The notes: generated by a model from the sequence alone, not told the origin. A DNA stretch of 7,643 nucleotides from an uncultured Bacteroidota bacterium (GCA_937876435.1 CALEIL010000317.1:1-7643), one strand, 5' to 3'; positions 1 to 7,588 are shown, numbered from the stretch's first letter. Translations and numbers: made by a program.

Positions 1-70
1 TGGTGGATGGTGGATAGTGGATGGTGGATGGTGGATAGTGGATGGTGGATGGTGGGTAGTGGATGGTGGA
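1..70. repeat. Heptamer tandem array with a 21-bp higher-order period
   Basis: Ten consecutive 7-bp units fill this stretch: TGGTGGA, TGGTGGA, TAGTGGA, then the same triplet of units again, then TGGTGGA, TGGTGGG, TAGTGGA, TGGTGGA. Every third unit has A in place of G at its second position, so a 21-bp period sits on top of the 7-bp one. The only other deviation is one A-to-G change at the end of unit 8. The array may begin before the window. A 7-bp unit does not keep reading frame, and no plausible protein crosses it, so it is non-coding. Confidence 0.93.
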
Positions 71-138
71 TAGATATTAGTTGACCGCAGATAACTGAGG
101 TTGGGCACACCCACGCTCATTCACTCCCACACTCAAAC
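71..138. other. Spacer between the two heptamer arrays, no gene
   Basis: Unique sequence between the two arrays. I see no coding signal, RNA gene or convincing hairpin here. The only small symmetry is TGGG-CACA-CCCA, a 4-bp stem, which is too weak to call a terminator. Confidence 0.6.
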
Positions 139-201
139 AGCTGAAAGCTGATAGCTGATAGCTGAAAGCTGATAGTGGATGGTGGATGGTGGATGGTGGA
201 T
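139..201. repeat. Second heptamer array, two unit families joined in register
   Basis: Nine 7-bp units run without interruption: AGCTGAA, AGCTGAT, AGCTGAT, AGCTGAA, AGCTGAT, AGTGGAT, then GGTGGAT three times. The first five belong to an AGCTGAW family. The last four belong to the same TGGTGGA family, in rotated phase, as the array at 1-70. The switch occurs without breaking the 7-bp register. The array is non-coding and lies about 100 bp beyond the 3' end of the symporter gene. Confidence 0.9.
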
Positions 202-301
202 GGTACCCAATGTACATACAGGGGACAATGGACAGTGTCTACAGGATGTACTTCAGGACAATGTTTAGCTTATGGCATTAGCTCGGTCATTTGTCTCTTT
301 C
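202..301. other. Non-coding sequence downstream of the symporter gene
   Basis: This stretch follows the stop codon of the minus-strand symporter gene. It contains the octamer GGACAATG twice but no coding frame of note. I see no hairpin followed by a T-run that would serve as an intrinsic terminator for the symporter transcript. Confidence 0.5.
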
Positions 302-1777
302 TTAATTAGTTTTCCGTTTGCCAAAAAAGATAGACACCAGGAATCCCACCAGAAATATCAGTGAAGTAGCAAGGACGATCGTCAGATAACTGTGCAACGC
401 TGCAGATTCCCCACTGGAAGTGAAGAAAGGGAGAACGTTGAGGTAAACGATCAGCAGGATACCAGCGATGACACCAGCCATCGCTCCCACGTCATTGGCC
501 TTTTTTGCAAATGCCCCCAGCAAAAACAAACCCAGCATACCTCCGCTAAAAATAGAGGCCAGCGACCACCACGCATCCAGTGCGCTTTTGACATTCATCA
601 TGGCCAGTGCTACTATGATCCCCAGAACCGACAACACCGTAGAGGCTATATAAAGCACCCGCATGGAATTATCTTTCCCGGATTCTTTTTTGAAAAAACG
701 TTCGTAATAATCAGTATATATCACGGTGGCTCCGCTATTGAAACTGGTCGATACTGTACTCATCCCTGCCGCAAAGATCGAAGCTATCAAAATACCCGTC
801 AGCCCCGCAGGCAGTTCCTGTACTATAAAATGTGGAAATATTTTATCCCCCTGGCCTTCCTCCATCAACGCTGTTGGCAATTCTCCTGCCCCGGTCTGAA
901 AGTACACGTACAACAAAGCACCGATTAGCAAAAACACAAGAGAGACCGGTATATATATCAATCCACCCCACAACGCTGATTTTCCGGCATTGGCATCCGA
1001 AGAGGAAGCCACGTACCGCTGTACATAATTCTGATCGATCCCAAAATTCTGGAGATTGATGAACAATCCATAAATAAGCACTACCCAAAACGTGGGCTGA
1101 TCGAGTTCCAGTCCAAAACTACCCAACGAAAATTTTCCGGCTTCCTGACCCACGGTTATAAAGGTATTCCATCCCCCCGGTATGTTGACCAGTAAGAATA
1201 TTACGCACACTATGGCTCCTCCAATCAATACAATGGCCTGGATGGCGTCGGTCCAAATGACCGCCTGTATTCCCCCCAACATCGAATAAATCAAAACCGA
1301 GACGCCTGTCAATAGTATAATAAACGGAATATTCCAATCCGTAATGGTGTGAATGGTAATAGCCAGCAAATACAGTATCGTCCCGATCCGCATGACCTGC
1401 GTCAGCAAATAACAGGCTGACACATAAATACGAGCCCATACCCCAAACCGGTTCTCCAGAAAGGTATAAGCAGATGGGCTGTTGATCCTCCGATACAACG
1501 GAACAAAATATTTCACCGCGATTATACTCGCGATGGGGATCGACAGACTGAACACAAAAACATTCCAGTTGCCGGAATATGCACTGCCCGGTAAGGCCAA
1601 ATAACTAATGCTGCTGACGAAGGTAGCGAATATGGACAACGTCACCGCCCACGCCGGAAACTGGTGATTGCCGGTTGTAAACTGTTCGGAAGTTTTATTT
1701 TTGGAATAAAAGGAAACGCCCACCAGTATAACACCTATCAGATAGGCGAAAAAAAGAATGTAGTCAAGTATCGTCAT
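302..1777 (-). CDS. Sodium:solute symporter, SSS family (NIS-like), substrate unknown
   Basis: An inner-membrane secondary transporter of the sodium:solute symporter family (TC 2.A.21), which couples Na+ entry to solute uptake. The 491-residue product is of usual family length and shows about 13 hydrophobic segments, starting at roughly residues 3-23, 42-62 and 72-92 and ending at about 464-486. Family signatures include GGIQAVIWTDAIQ near 168-180, QNYVQRYVAS near 249-258, and AAGMSTVSTSFNS near 336-348, whose Ser/Thr residues sit where family members bind the Na2 sodium ion. The SSISYLALPGSAY segment near residue 55 suggests the NIS-like branch; known substrates in that broad group vary (iodide, vitamins, sugars, sialic acids), so none is assigned. 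The frame extends 19 codons upstream to a GTG at 1834, but the ATG at 1777 places the first membrane segment at the N-terminus as usual. No Shine-Dalgarno sequence or clear promoter is seen. The gene is intact. Confidence 0.93.
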   Translation of the reverse strand: MTILDYILFFAYLIGVILVGVSFYSKNKTSEQFTTGNHQFPAWAVTLSIFATFVSSISYLALPGSAYSGNWNVFVFSLSIPIASIIAVKYFVPLYRRINSPSAYTFLENRFGVWARIYVSACYLLTQVMRIGTILYLLAITIHTITDWNIPFIILLTGVSVLIYSMLGGIQAVIWTDAIQAIVLIGGAIVCVIFLLVNIPGGWNTFITVGQEAGKFSLGSFGLELDQPTFWVVLIYGLFINLQNFGIDQNYVQRYVASSSDANAGKSALWGGLIYIPVSLVFLLIGALLYVYFQTGAGELPTALMEEGQGDKIFPHFIVQELPAGLTGILIASIFAAGMSTVSTSFNSGATVIYTDYYERFFKKESGKDNSMRVLYIASTVLSVLGIIVALAMMNVKSALDAWWSLASIFSGGMLGLFLLGAFAKKANDVGAMAGVIAGILLIVYLNVLPFFTSSGESAALHSYLTIVLATSLIFLVGFLVSIFFGKRKTN

Positions 1778-2007
1778 AGAGCAGGGTTGAAAGTTACCTG
1801 TGTTATATATAATTCTTAGCAAATTTTCCCTCACTGCAGGTGCTCATACGCCGCCTCCCAAAAATGGGTCGACACAGGTCAGGATAGGTAAAAATATTAT
1901 ATTATTCCTGAAATCCTATCACACAAGCTTCGTTTTAGACCAATTTTCACCACATTAATTACAATATAGTATTATAATTCCTTGAATTGATACTTTTTTA
2001 AGAATTC
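1778..2007. other. AT-rich intergenic region between symporter and cytochrome lipoprotein
   Basis: About 230 bp separate two genes on the minus strand, so the symporter probably has its own promoter here. I found no good match to the Bacteroidota promoter (TTTG, about 20 bp, TAnnTTTG); the best -7-like string on the minus strand, AAAATTTG at 1820-1827, lacks a partner at the right distance. A weak hairpin, AATTC-CTT-GAATT, lies at 1976-1988. A 12-bp perfect palindrome, TAAGAATTCTTA, at 1999-2010 overlaps the stop codon of the upstream gene. Neither is followed by a T-run on the minus strand, so no terminator is called. Confidence 0.5.
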
Positions 2008-4692
2008 TTACTCCGTTTGATTTTTCAGAAAATCGACCAGCGATGCAAACTGCTGGTACGACAGGGAATTGGCGAGGCCTGCCGGCATCATCGACGATTC
2101 CAGTTCCCGCCGTTCCTTAATGTCCGACTTTTGCAACGTGTTGGCTATTCCGGCAATATTGCGGATGACCAGTTCTTCCGCTGTTTCTTCGGTCACGAAG
2201 CCCACATAAATCTTTTCATCGCCTGTGCGGACCTGAACCGTTCCAAAACCCTGGGAAATGGACGCGCTTGGCTTGAGGATAGATTCTGCTATCTGATGAC
2301 GATTCATGATCGACCCGATCTGTCCCATAAAGGGCCCTTTCATGATTCCACTGCGATCCAGATTGTGACAGGTCTGACATCCTTGTTTGACAAACAATTC
2401 CTTTCCTTCCTCCAGATTTCCTTTGATCTTATCCAAAGCCAGCATCACGTCTTCGATCGAAGTCCTGCCGATCTGGCCTTCCCTGTTCCGGATCTTTTCC
2501 AGATCCACCACCGGGTCGTTTTCCTCGGGGACTTCGGATTTTATCTCTCCAAATTCTTCAATTCCCAGTCGGAATTTTGTATTAAGTAAAGTATACTTTT
2601 GCTTTTCATCCTGGTCACTATTGCGCCACGTTTCCAACAGAAAATCTCTGATCTGAGGAGACGAATTCCATTCGATGCCCACATAATATGGTCCACGTGT
2701 ATCAGGTCTGGTCCCCCACCACCAGGAACTATCGTAGGGAGCTTCCTGGTAATAGATTCTCGCCAGAAGTTGAAGGATTTCCTCGCGAAACGACGCGTCA
2801 TCGGTGGATTCGTATAGTTCCATCAGACGTTGAGGAACGACTGGATCATGAACGTATCTCAGCGCCCAAAGAGCCAGAGGGTTGCGGGATTGCACTACAG
2901 CTTCGATCAACTCCTCAGCAACACCCATACGCACCAGAGCCCTTACGGCCAGATGAGGGGGGATGATTTCTGAATTGGGTGTGGCATGCGGACCCTCGGT
3001 TCCCCATTCAGGAGCCTGGAATGATTCGGGGACCTTGATTTTCAGCAATTCCGACGCAGTTTCAGGATTTCCTATCCTTCCCAACCCAATGATCGCCGCA
3101 TTTTTGATCCGGTCATCGCTGCTTTTCAAAGCATCCAGGTACAGTTGGACCGGTGCCTGCGCAGCTACCGACAGCCGGTCGGTCATCACCCGCAGAACGT
3201 GTTCTGTCATTGTAGGGTCTTCTGCCAATTCTGCCATGGCTTCGATCCCTTCGGCTCCGGTCATCTGCGCATACGTGAACAGAGAAGCCACTCGGACTTC
3301 CAGGGGCAGGGATGTATCCACTACAAGATCCCACACGCGCGTAGCCGCTTTGGCTGACCCCTCGTTCACCAAAACATAGGACGCATACTGCCGGGCTACT
3401 GCACTACCCGATTGCAACTCCCTTGTCAACAAAGAAACCGAAGCATCCGCCAGACTTGGATAGGGTTCCGGCGAGTAATTATCGGGCACGACCCGGACCG
3501 TATATCCCTTATCGGGGCTTCCGGAATACCCTGCTCCATCCCAGGCAGACAGATACATGATACCCGCTGCATCCACATCCACATCCGTGATTTGGGGAAG
3601 TTGAATAAACTCTTCCTCGGTTTGGGTGAAACTTCCCGCATCCGGTTCAACGTGGTGCATATAGAGAAAACTTCTTCCCCAGTCCGCCATCAGAGGTACG
3701 TGATTGTAGGCTTCGGGCCAGCGATCATCGTCCATATATGTAGCACCGGTTCCTGATCCTCCTCCTACATCGACCAGACCGGGGATGATCTCCTCCGTGA
3801 AATTTTTGAAAAGGGTCGGATATCCGTATTCGCCAGACTGGATATGGTTGGTAAACCGGATGTTCCAGCCACCGCCATCATTGGTATTGCCCCGTGTGAA
3901 AATATTCATAAAGGGATCGATCGCCACATCGTATATATTCCTCATACCGTGGGTGTAAACTTCCATCTCTGTGCCATCGGGTCTGACCCGTACGATACCA
4001 CCACCGAGTTGGGTCAATTTAGTTCCATCCCGGTCTACCGCGTCTGTAAACCCAAAATCTCCTACCGCGATGTATATCCATCCGTCTATTCCCATCCGGA
4101 TACCATTGGTAGAATGATCCGTCCCCCTATCCTGTAAAAATTTGGGAGAGCTTATATTTTCGATCAAAGGCCTGGGAGCACCGTCCGCTACTCCATCTCC
4201 GTCATGGTCTTCGAGTAGGATCAAATCCATTCCGTCAGCTTTTTCTGTTTCAGGAGAGAACGTCGTATGCAATACGAATACCTGATGGTCGATGGCTATA
4301 ATTCCACGGGGATCGTCCAACTCGGCAAATATCGTGTGTGAGTCGGCGATACCATCCTGATTGCAATCCACGAACCGAACGATTTTTCCTTTGCCCATTT
4401 CCTTCCCCAGTGATCCGATCATATCCACGCCCACGTATACTTCACCGGTGGGTGCTACCGCCATACAGGCCGGACTCGGCGTGAGATCGGGTCCTGAAAA
4501 AACGTTGATGGTTAAATCCGCGGGCCATTGGAGGGTTTTATTCAGCGAATCAGAAAATGAGGCGTACGGATCTTCCTGCTTCGTATCGCATGGGGGCAGT
4601 TCGTCCTGGCACCCGGTTATTCCACAGCCAATAAAACAGAGGAGCGCGAACATTCCTGGTATCCGCCACTGAGTATTGATAAGTTGTATCAT
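2008..4692 (-). CDS. PVC-type lipoprotein: beta-propeller dehydrogenase-like, HEAT-like repeats, C-terminal cytochrome c
   Basis: A probable exported, lipid-anchored, heme-carrying redox protein of 894 residues. A hydrophobic signal peptide (about 14-27) ends in lipobox ITGC, with the lipidated Cys at 28. Residues about 60-405 resemble the glucose/sorbosone-dehydrogenase-like beta-propeller of the Planctomycetes/Verrucomicrobia 'membrane-bound dehydrogenase' type. This part includes DHSTNGIRMGIDGWIYIAVG (192-211) and Asp-rich, possibly Ca2+-binding loops at 109-118 and 162-170. Residues about 420-650 are helical and HEAT-like. The Trp-rich motif WWWGTRPDTRGPYY (657-670), which I recall from this protein type, precedes the cytochrome. 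The C-terminal domain has one heme site, CQTCH (Cys772, Cys775, His776), and SMMPAGL (867-873), where Met869 is a likely distal ligand. The substrate is unknown; the family is usually linked to sugar or polysaccharide oxidation, but that is not shown here. The gene starts 33 bp after nadE on the same strand. No Shine-Dalgarno sequence is visible, only an A-rich leader. It is intact. Confidence 0.88.
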   Translation of the reverse strand: MIQLINTQWRIPGMFALLCFIGCGITGCQDELPPCDTKQEDPYASFSDSLNKTLQWPADLTINVFSGPDLTPSPACMAVAPTGEVYVGVDMIGSLGKEMGKGKIVRFVDCNQDGIADSHTIFAELDDPRGIIAIDHQVFVLHTTFSPETEKADGMDLILLEDHDGDGVADGAPRPLIENISSPKFLQDRGTDHSTNGIRMGIDGWIYIAVGDFGFTDAVDRDGTKLTQLGGGIVRVRPDGTEMEVYTHGMRNIYDVAIDPFMNIFTRGNTNDGGGWNIRFTNHIQSGEYGYPTLFKNFTEEIIPGLVDVGGGSGTGATYMDDDRWPEAYNHVPLMADWGRSFLYMHHVEPDAGSFTQTEEEFIQLPQITDVDVDAAGIMYLSAWDGAGYSGSPDKGYTVRVVPDNYSPEPYPSLADASVSLLTRELQSGSAVARQYASYVLVNEGSAKAATRVWDLVVDTSLPLEVRVASLFTYAQMTGAEGIEAMAELAEDPTMTEHVLRVMTDRLSVAAQAPVQLYLDALKSSDDRIKNAAIIGLGRIGNPETASELLKIKVPESFQAPEWGTEGPHATPNSEIIPPHLAVRALVRMGVAEELIEAVVQSRNPLALWALRYVHDPVVPQRLMELYESTDDASFREEILQLLARIYYQEAPYDSSWWWGTRPDTRGPYYVGIEWNSSPQIRDFLLETWRNSDQDEKQKYTLLNTKFRLGIEEFGEIKSEVPEENDPVVDLEKIRNREGQIGRTSIEDVMLALDKIKGNLEEGKELFVKQGCQTCHNLDRSGIMKGPFMGQIGSIMNRHQIAESILKPSASISQGFGTVQVRTGDEKIYVGFVTEETAEELVIRNIAGIANTLQKSDIKERRELESSMMPAGLANSLSYQQFASLVDFLKNQTE

Positions 4693-4725
4693 TGTTTGTA
4701 ATAGTTTGAAATTTCTTTAAAAAAT

Positions 4726-6363
4726 TCAGGATAAATATTTTCCCACGATTGGCATCCGCCTTCCCATTCCAAAGGCTTTGCGGCTAATCCGGAGAACCGG
4801 AGGTGCCTGATATCTCTTAAACTCATTGATATTGACCAGCCGGCAAATCCGACGAACCAGAGCGGGATCAAAACCCTGTTCCACGATATCCTCGGGACTC
4901 ATGGTCAGTTCGATATATTTGTAAAGAATGACATCCAGAATATCGTATTCTGGAAGCGAATCGCTGTCCTTCTGATCGGGACGAAGTTCGGCTGATGGGG
5001 GTTTGAGAATGGTGTTAGATGGGATGATTTCGATATGCTGGTTGATGAATCGGGCCAGCTCAAAAACTTCCGTTTTGTATAAATCTCCGATCACAGAGAT
5101 ACCTCCGGCCATATCACCATACAAGGTTCCATATCCTACCGCCGCCTCGCTCTTGTTGGACGTATTGAGGAGGATATGCCCCATTTTATTGGAAACCGCC
5201 ATCAGGAGAATTCCCCGGATGCGGGCCTGAATATTTTCTTCCGTCAGTCCAAATTGATGGTCATCGAAAACAGGTGCGATGGTGCGATTCAAAGCCAGAT
5301 AGGCCTCTTCTATGTTGACAATATCGTACTGGATTCCCAGGTTTTGAGCCAGCTGACGGGCATCTTCTACAGAATGCTCAGATGAATACGGACCCGGCAT
5401 CAATAAGCCTCTCACATTCTCCGCGCCCAGTGCCTCCACGGCCAGGACGCAGGACAGTGCAGAATCCAGCCCTCCTGACAATCCCAGCACTGCCTTTCGG
5501 AAACCGAGTTTTCCGAAATAATCCCGTATCCCCATCACCAGAGCCTCCCGAATCAATTTCATTTTGTCTTTAGGCTGTTCTATGGAGACTGTCGCCCGCC
5601 GGACCTCCTCCAGATCGTACGTCCTGACCAATTGTTGGAAATAGGGCATTTCATCTACGATGACGCCATCCTGATTGACCACGAGAGAACCACCATCAAA
5701 CAATATTTCGGTTTGTGCCCCGCAGTGATTGACGTAGAAAAGGGGAAGATGATACCGATCCACGTTGGACTGCACTACGCCTATCCGACGGCTGGCGTTA
5801 TCAAAACTAAAAGGGGAAGCCGAAATATTGATGATAAAATCAGGGCGATACGTCAGCATTTCATCGATCGGACAGATGGTGTACATCGGATTCTCGTTCC
5901 CCACATTCCATATATCCTCGCAGATAGTCAGGGCAATTTTCCGACCTTTAAACTCAAACACCCCCCATTCACTGGCCGGTTCGAAATACCTGTACTCATC
6001 AAAAATGTCGTAGGTGGGCAGGAGGGTTTTGTGCTGGGTAAAAACGATTTCACCGCGATACAGGACGACTGCCGAATTGTACAGGTCCTTCCCTTCGGCC
6101 ACGGGATTGTGCCGGGGAGTTCCGAGGATGATAGCGATCTCATCTGAATAGGGCTTCAATTGGTCTACGGCATCGTAAGAAAGATCAATAAAGTCCTCGA
6201 ACTCCAGAAAGTCCCGCGGAGGATACCCCGTAGTGGCCAGTTCACTAAAACAAATGAGGTCAGCTCCTTGCTTTTGAGCTTCCCCGATCGCGTCGATCAT
6301 TTGGCTGATATTACCTTCAAAATGGCCAATATGATAATTGAGTTGTGCAATTGCAATTTTCAA
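4726..6363 (-). CDS. nadE: Glutamine-dependent NAD+ synthetase
   Basis: This cytoplasmic enzyme performs the last step of NAD+ synthesis, amidating nicotinic acid adenine dinucleotide with ATP and ammonia released from glutamine. The 545 residues carry both parts of the glutamine-dependent form. The N-terminal nitrilase-type glutaminase (about 1-255) has the triad Glu41 (FSELATTGYPPRD), Lys112 (HKTLLP) and Cys148 (LTICEDIW). The C-terminal synthetase (about 270-540) has the ATP-binding loop SGGLDS at 296-301, TSNKSEAAVGYGTLYGDMAG at 401-420, KTEVFELA at 430-437 and KPPSAELRPDQ at 454-464. Length and ends fit the family. The start is a TTG at 6363, giving MKIAIAQLNYHIG, the expected N-terminus. 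An in-frame TAA lies only four codons upstream (6376-6378) and the first internal Met is at residue 22, inside the glutaminase fold, so no ATG fits. The gene stops with TGA 33 bp before the cytochrome lipoprotein, suggesting one transcript. Confidence 0.97.
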   Translation of the reverse strand: MKIAIAQLNYHIGHFEGNISQMIDAIGEAQKQGADLICFSELATTGYPPRDFLEFEDFIDLSYDAVDQLKPYSDEIAIILGTPRHNPVAEGKDLYNSAVVLYRGEIVFTQHKTLLPTYDIFDEYRYFEPASEWGVFEFKGRKIALTICEDIWNVGNENPMYTICPIDEMLTYRPDFIINISASPFSFDNASRRIGVVQSNVDRYHLPLFYVNHCGAQTEILFDGGSLVVNQDGVIVDEMPYFQQLVRTYDLEEVRRATVSIEQPKDKMKLIREALVMGIRDYFGKLGFRKAVLGLSGGLDSALSCVLAVEALGAENVRGLLMPGPYSSEHSVEDARQLAQNLGIQYDIVNIEEAYLALNRTIAPVFDDHQFGLTEENIQARIRGILLMAVSNKMGHILLNTSNKSEAAVGYGTLYGDMAGGISVIGDLYKTEVFELARFINQHIEIIPSNTILKPPSAELRPDQKDSDSLPEYDILDVILYKYIELTMSPEDIVEQGFDPALVRRICRLVNINEFKRYQAPPVLRISRKAFGMGRRMPIVGKYLS

Positions 6364-6554
6364 TTCCCGTTTAATTTAATTGTCCTGGATAACGGTCCAA
6401 AGTGAATTGTTGTCTTATTTCCAAACCCTAAATGTAAGGGAAAGGAATTAATTTTAATTACTTTGAGAAATATTATAAGGAGCTGTAAAGAGTATAAGGA
6501 TGATATCCTACCAATCCATCCGAGCTTTATGGGTCCGTCTTAAGGAAGTAATTT
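6364..6554. promoter_or_regulatory. Divergent intergenic region between nadE and the glycosyltransferase gene
   Basis: These 191 bp must hold start signals for the leftward nadE transcript and the rightward glycosyltransferase transcript. Matches to the Bacteroidota consensus are poor. Rightward, TTACTTTG at 6458-6465 lacks an upstream TTTG. Leftward, TCACTTTG (6405 down to 6398) has a TTTG at 6425-6422, but the gap is 16 bp rather than about 20. A small inverted repeat, AGGAT-GAT-ATCCT, lies at 6497-6509, about 45 bp before the glycosyltransferase start. It could be an operator half-site pair or chance. Calling this a promoter region rests on gene orientation, not on a motif. Confidence 0.5.
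6542..6548 (+). promoter_or_regulatory. Ribosome binding site of the glycosyltransferase gene
   Basis: AAGGAAG lies six bases before the ATG at 6555, a good Shine-Dalgarno match at a normal distance. It supports that start. None of the three minus-strand genes in the window has a comparable site, which is common in Bacteroidota, where leaders are often A-rich instead. Confidence 0.7.
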
Positions 6555-7301
6555 ATGATTGAAGGAAAAAAGGTAGTGGTGGTCATGCCCGCCTACAATG
6601 CTGAGAAAACGCTGCAAATGACCTACCAGGAGATTCCGGGGGACATCGTGGATGAAGTCGTTCTGACGGATGATTTCAGCAGGGACGGAACCGTCGAACT
6701 GGGGAGAACCATGGGCATCAGGCATATCGTAGTCCACGATAAAAATCGGGGGTATGGCGGCAATCAAAAAACGTGTTACGAAAAAGCACTGTCCCTGGAA
6801 GCGGATATCGTCGTTATGCTCCATCCGGACTATCAGTACACGCCCAAACTAATCACCGCGATGGCCTCCATTATTGCCAATGACGTATATCCTGTCGTGC
6901 TGGGATCCCGGATTCTGGGACGTGGCGCGCTCCTGGGGGGTATGCCGGTTTATAAATACGTAGCCAACCGGTTTCTCACACTATTCCAAAACATCCTTCT
7001 ACGTCAGAAGTTGTCCGAATACCATACCGGGTACCGGGCATTTTCTGCCAGGGTGCTCCGGGATCTTGACCTGACGCACAATTCCGATGATTTTATTTTT
7101 GACAATCAGATACTCGCCCAGATTTTGTACAAGGGATATGAAATAGGGGAAGTAACCTGCCCTACGAGGTACTTCGATGAGGCGTCCTCGATCAATTTCA
7201 GACGAAGTATGAGGTATGGCCTGGGCGTCGTCATTACGTCTGTCCAGTATCGCCTCAATAAGTGGGGGTTGTTGAGATCGAAATTGTTTCATCCGCGGTA
7301 G
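6555..7301 (+). CDS. Family 2 glycosyltransferase, dolichyl-phosphate mannosyltransferase-like
   Basis: A GT-A fold glycosyltransferase of family GT2, 248 residues, resembling the DPM1/polyprenyl-phosphate glycosyltransferase branch. It probably transfers a sugar from a nucleotide donor to a lipid or surface-glycan acceptor at the inner face of the membrane; donor and acceptor cannot be read from sequence. The N-terminal strand VVVVMPAYNAEKTL (7-20) begins the nucleotide-binding half, followed by VLTDDFSRDGT (36-46), the counterpart of the usual vDDgSxDgT. VMLHPDYQYTP (87-97) stands where most relatives have a DxD-type motif, leaving Asp92 as the likely metal/donor ligand. HTGYRAFSARVL (157-168) and the DDFIFDNQILAQI stretch (178-190) match the acceptor-side region of this branch. 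There is no C-terminal pair of membrane helices as in GtrB-type enzymes, so it is probably soluble or peripheral. The start is supported by a Shine-Dalgarno sequence. It is transcribed away from nadE and followed at once by a strong hairpin. Confidence 0.92.
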   Translation: MIEGKKVVVVMPAYNAEKTLQMTYQEIPGDIVDEVVLTDDFSRDGTVELGRTMGIRHIVVHDKNRGYGGNQKTCYEKALSLEADIVVMLHPDYQYTPKLITAMASIIANDVYPVVLGSRILGRGALLGGMPVYKYVANRFLTLFQNILLRQKLSEYHTGYRAFSARVLRDLDLTHNSDDFIFDNQILAQILYKGYEIGEVTCPTRYFDEASSINFRRSMRYGLGVVITSVQYRLNKWGLLRSKLFHPR

Positions 7302-7302
7302 T

Positions 7303-7331
7303 CAGCATGGGTCGCTCCGCGACCCATGCTG
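7303..7331 (+). terminator. Perfect 13-bp hairpin just after the glycosyltransferase stop codon
   Basis: CAGCATGGGTCGC (7303-7315) pairs perfectly with GCGACCCATGCTG (7319-7331) across a 3-nt loop, TCC. It begins one base after the TAG stop. The stem is strong enough to protect the mRNA 3' end or act as a terminator, but no T-run follows, so a standard intrinsic terminator is doubtful. Its core, GTCGC-TCC-GCGAC, has the same design as other palindromes nearby, so it may instead be a member of the repeat cluster that landed here. Confidence 0.4.
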
Positions 7332-7354
7332 TTGGATCATGGGCCGCTCCGCGT

Positions 7355-7409
7355 CCATGAGTTGGTCGGCTACGCCGGTTTGTGCGCTTCGCGCGTTTGG
7401 TTGATGGGC
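7355..7409 (+). repeat. 55-bp direct repeat, copy 1
   Basis: Identical base for base to 7589-7643. It starts CCATGAGTTGG and ends GGTTGATGGGC. It contains two short-loop hairpins, CGGC-TAC-GCCG and GCGC-TTC-GCGC. The two copies are offset by 234 bp and are preceded by different sequence, so this is not a simple tandem duplication of one long unit. Confidence 0.95.
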
Positions 7410-7588
7410 CGCAACACGGCCCACCAAGCAGAGCGAGATTGACAGAAGAGAGCGAAGCCATACGGAAAGTTGGATAGTCTCCGGTCTTACCAGGAACAAA
7501 TTCCGAATCATCCGAATATGTGCAGGACGTCAGGCAAAAGCTACCCAAACACAAACCTAAACCCCAACTCACACCCGTACGGAGCGGC

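Noticed and set aside
1..201. CRISPR array
   Set aside because: The repeats are 7-bp units without spacers, and no cas gene is in the window.
392..928. Plus-strand open frame of 178 codons opposite the symporter
   Set aside because: It lies wholly antisense to a well-supported membrane protein gene, and its Cys/His/Gln-rich translation has no domain-like pattern.
1778..1834. Longer symporter start at GTG 1834 (19 extra residues)
   Set aside because: The extension is polar and unlike the family N-terminus; the ATG at 1777 places the first membrane helix immediately after the start.
1976..1988. Intrinsic terminator for the cytochrome lipoprotein gene
   Set aside because: The stem is only 5 AT-rich base pairs and no T-run follows on the minus strand.
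2017..2589. Plus-strand open frame of 190 codons opposite the cytochrome domain
   Set aside because: It is an antisense shadow of a gene with clear motifs and shows no recognisable fold, signal or start signal.
2008..4692. Two separate genes (propeller dehydrogenase and cytochrome) fused by error
   Set aside because: The frame is continuous and the HEAT-like linker plus Trp-rich motif is the normal architecture of this protein type.
5632..6147. Plus-strand open frame of 171 codons opposite nadE
   Set aside because: It is antisense to the conserved glutaminase domain; the motifs in that strand's reading are all explained by NadE.
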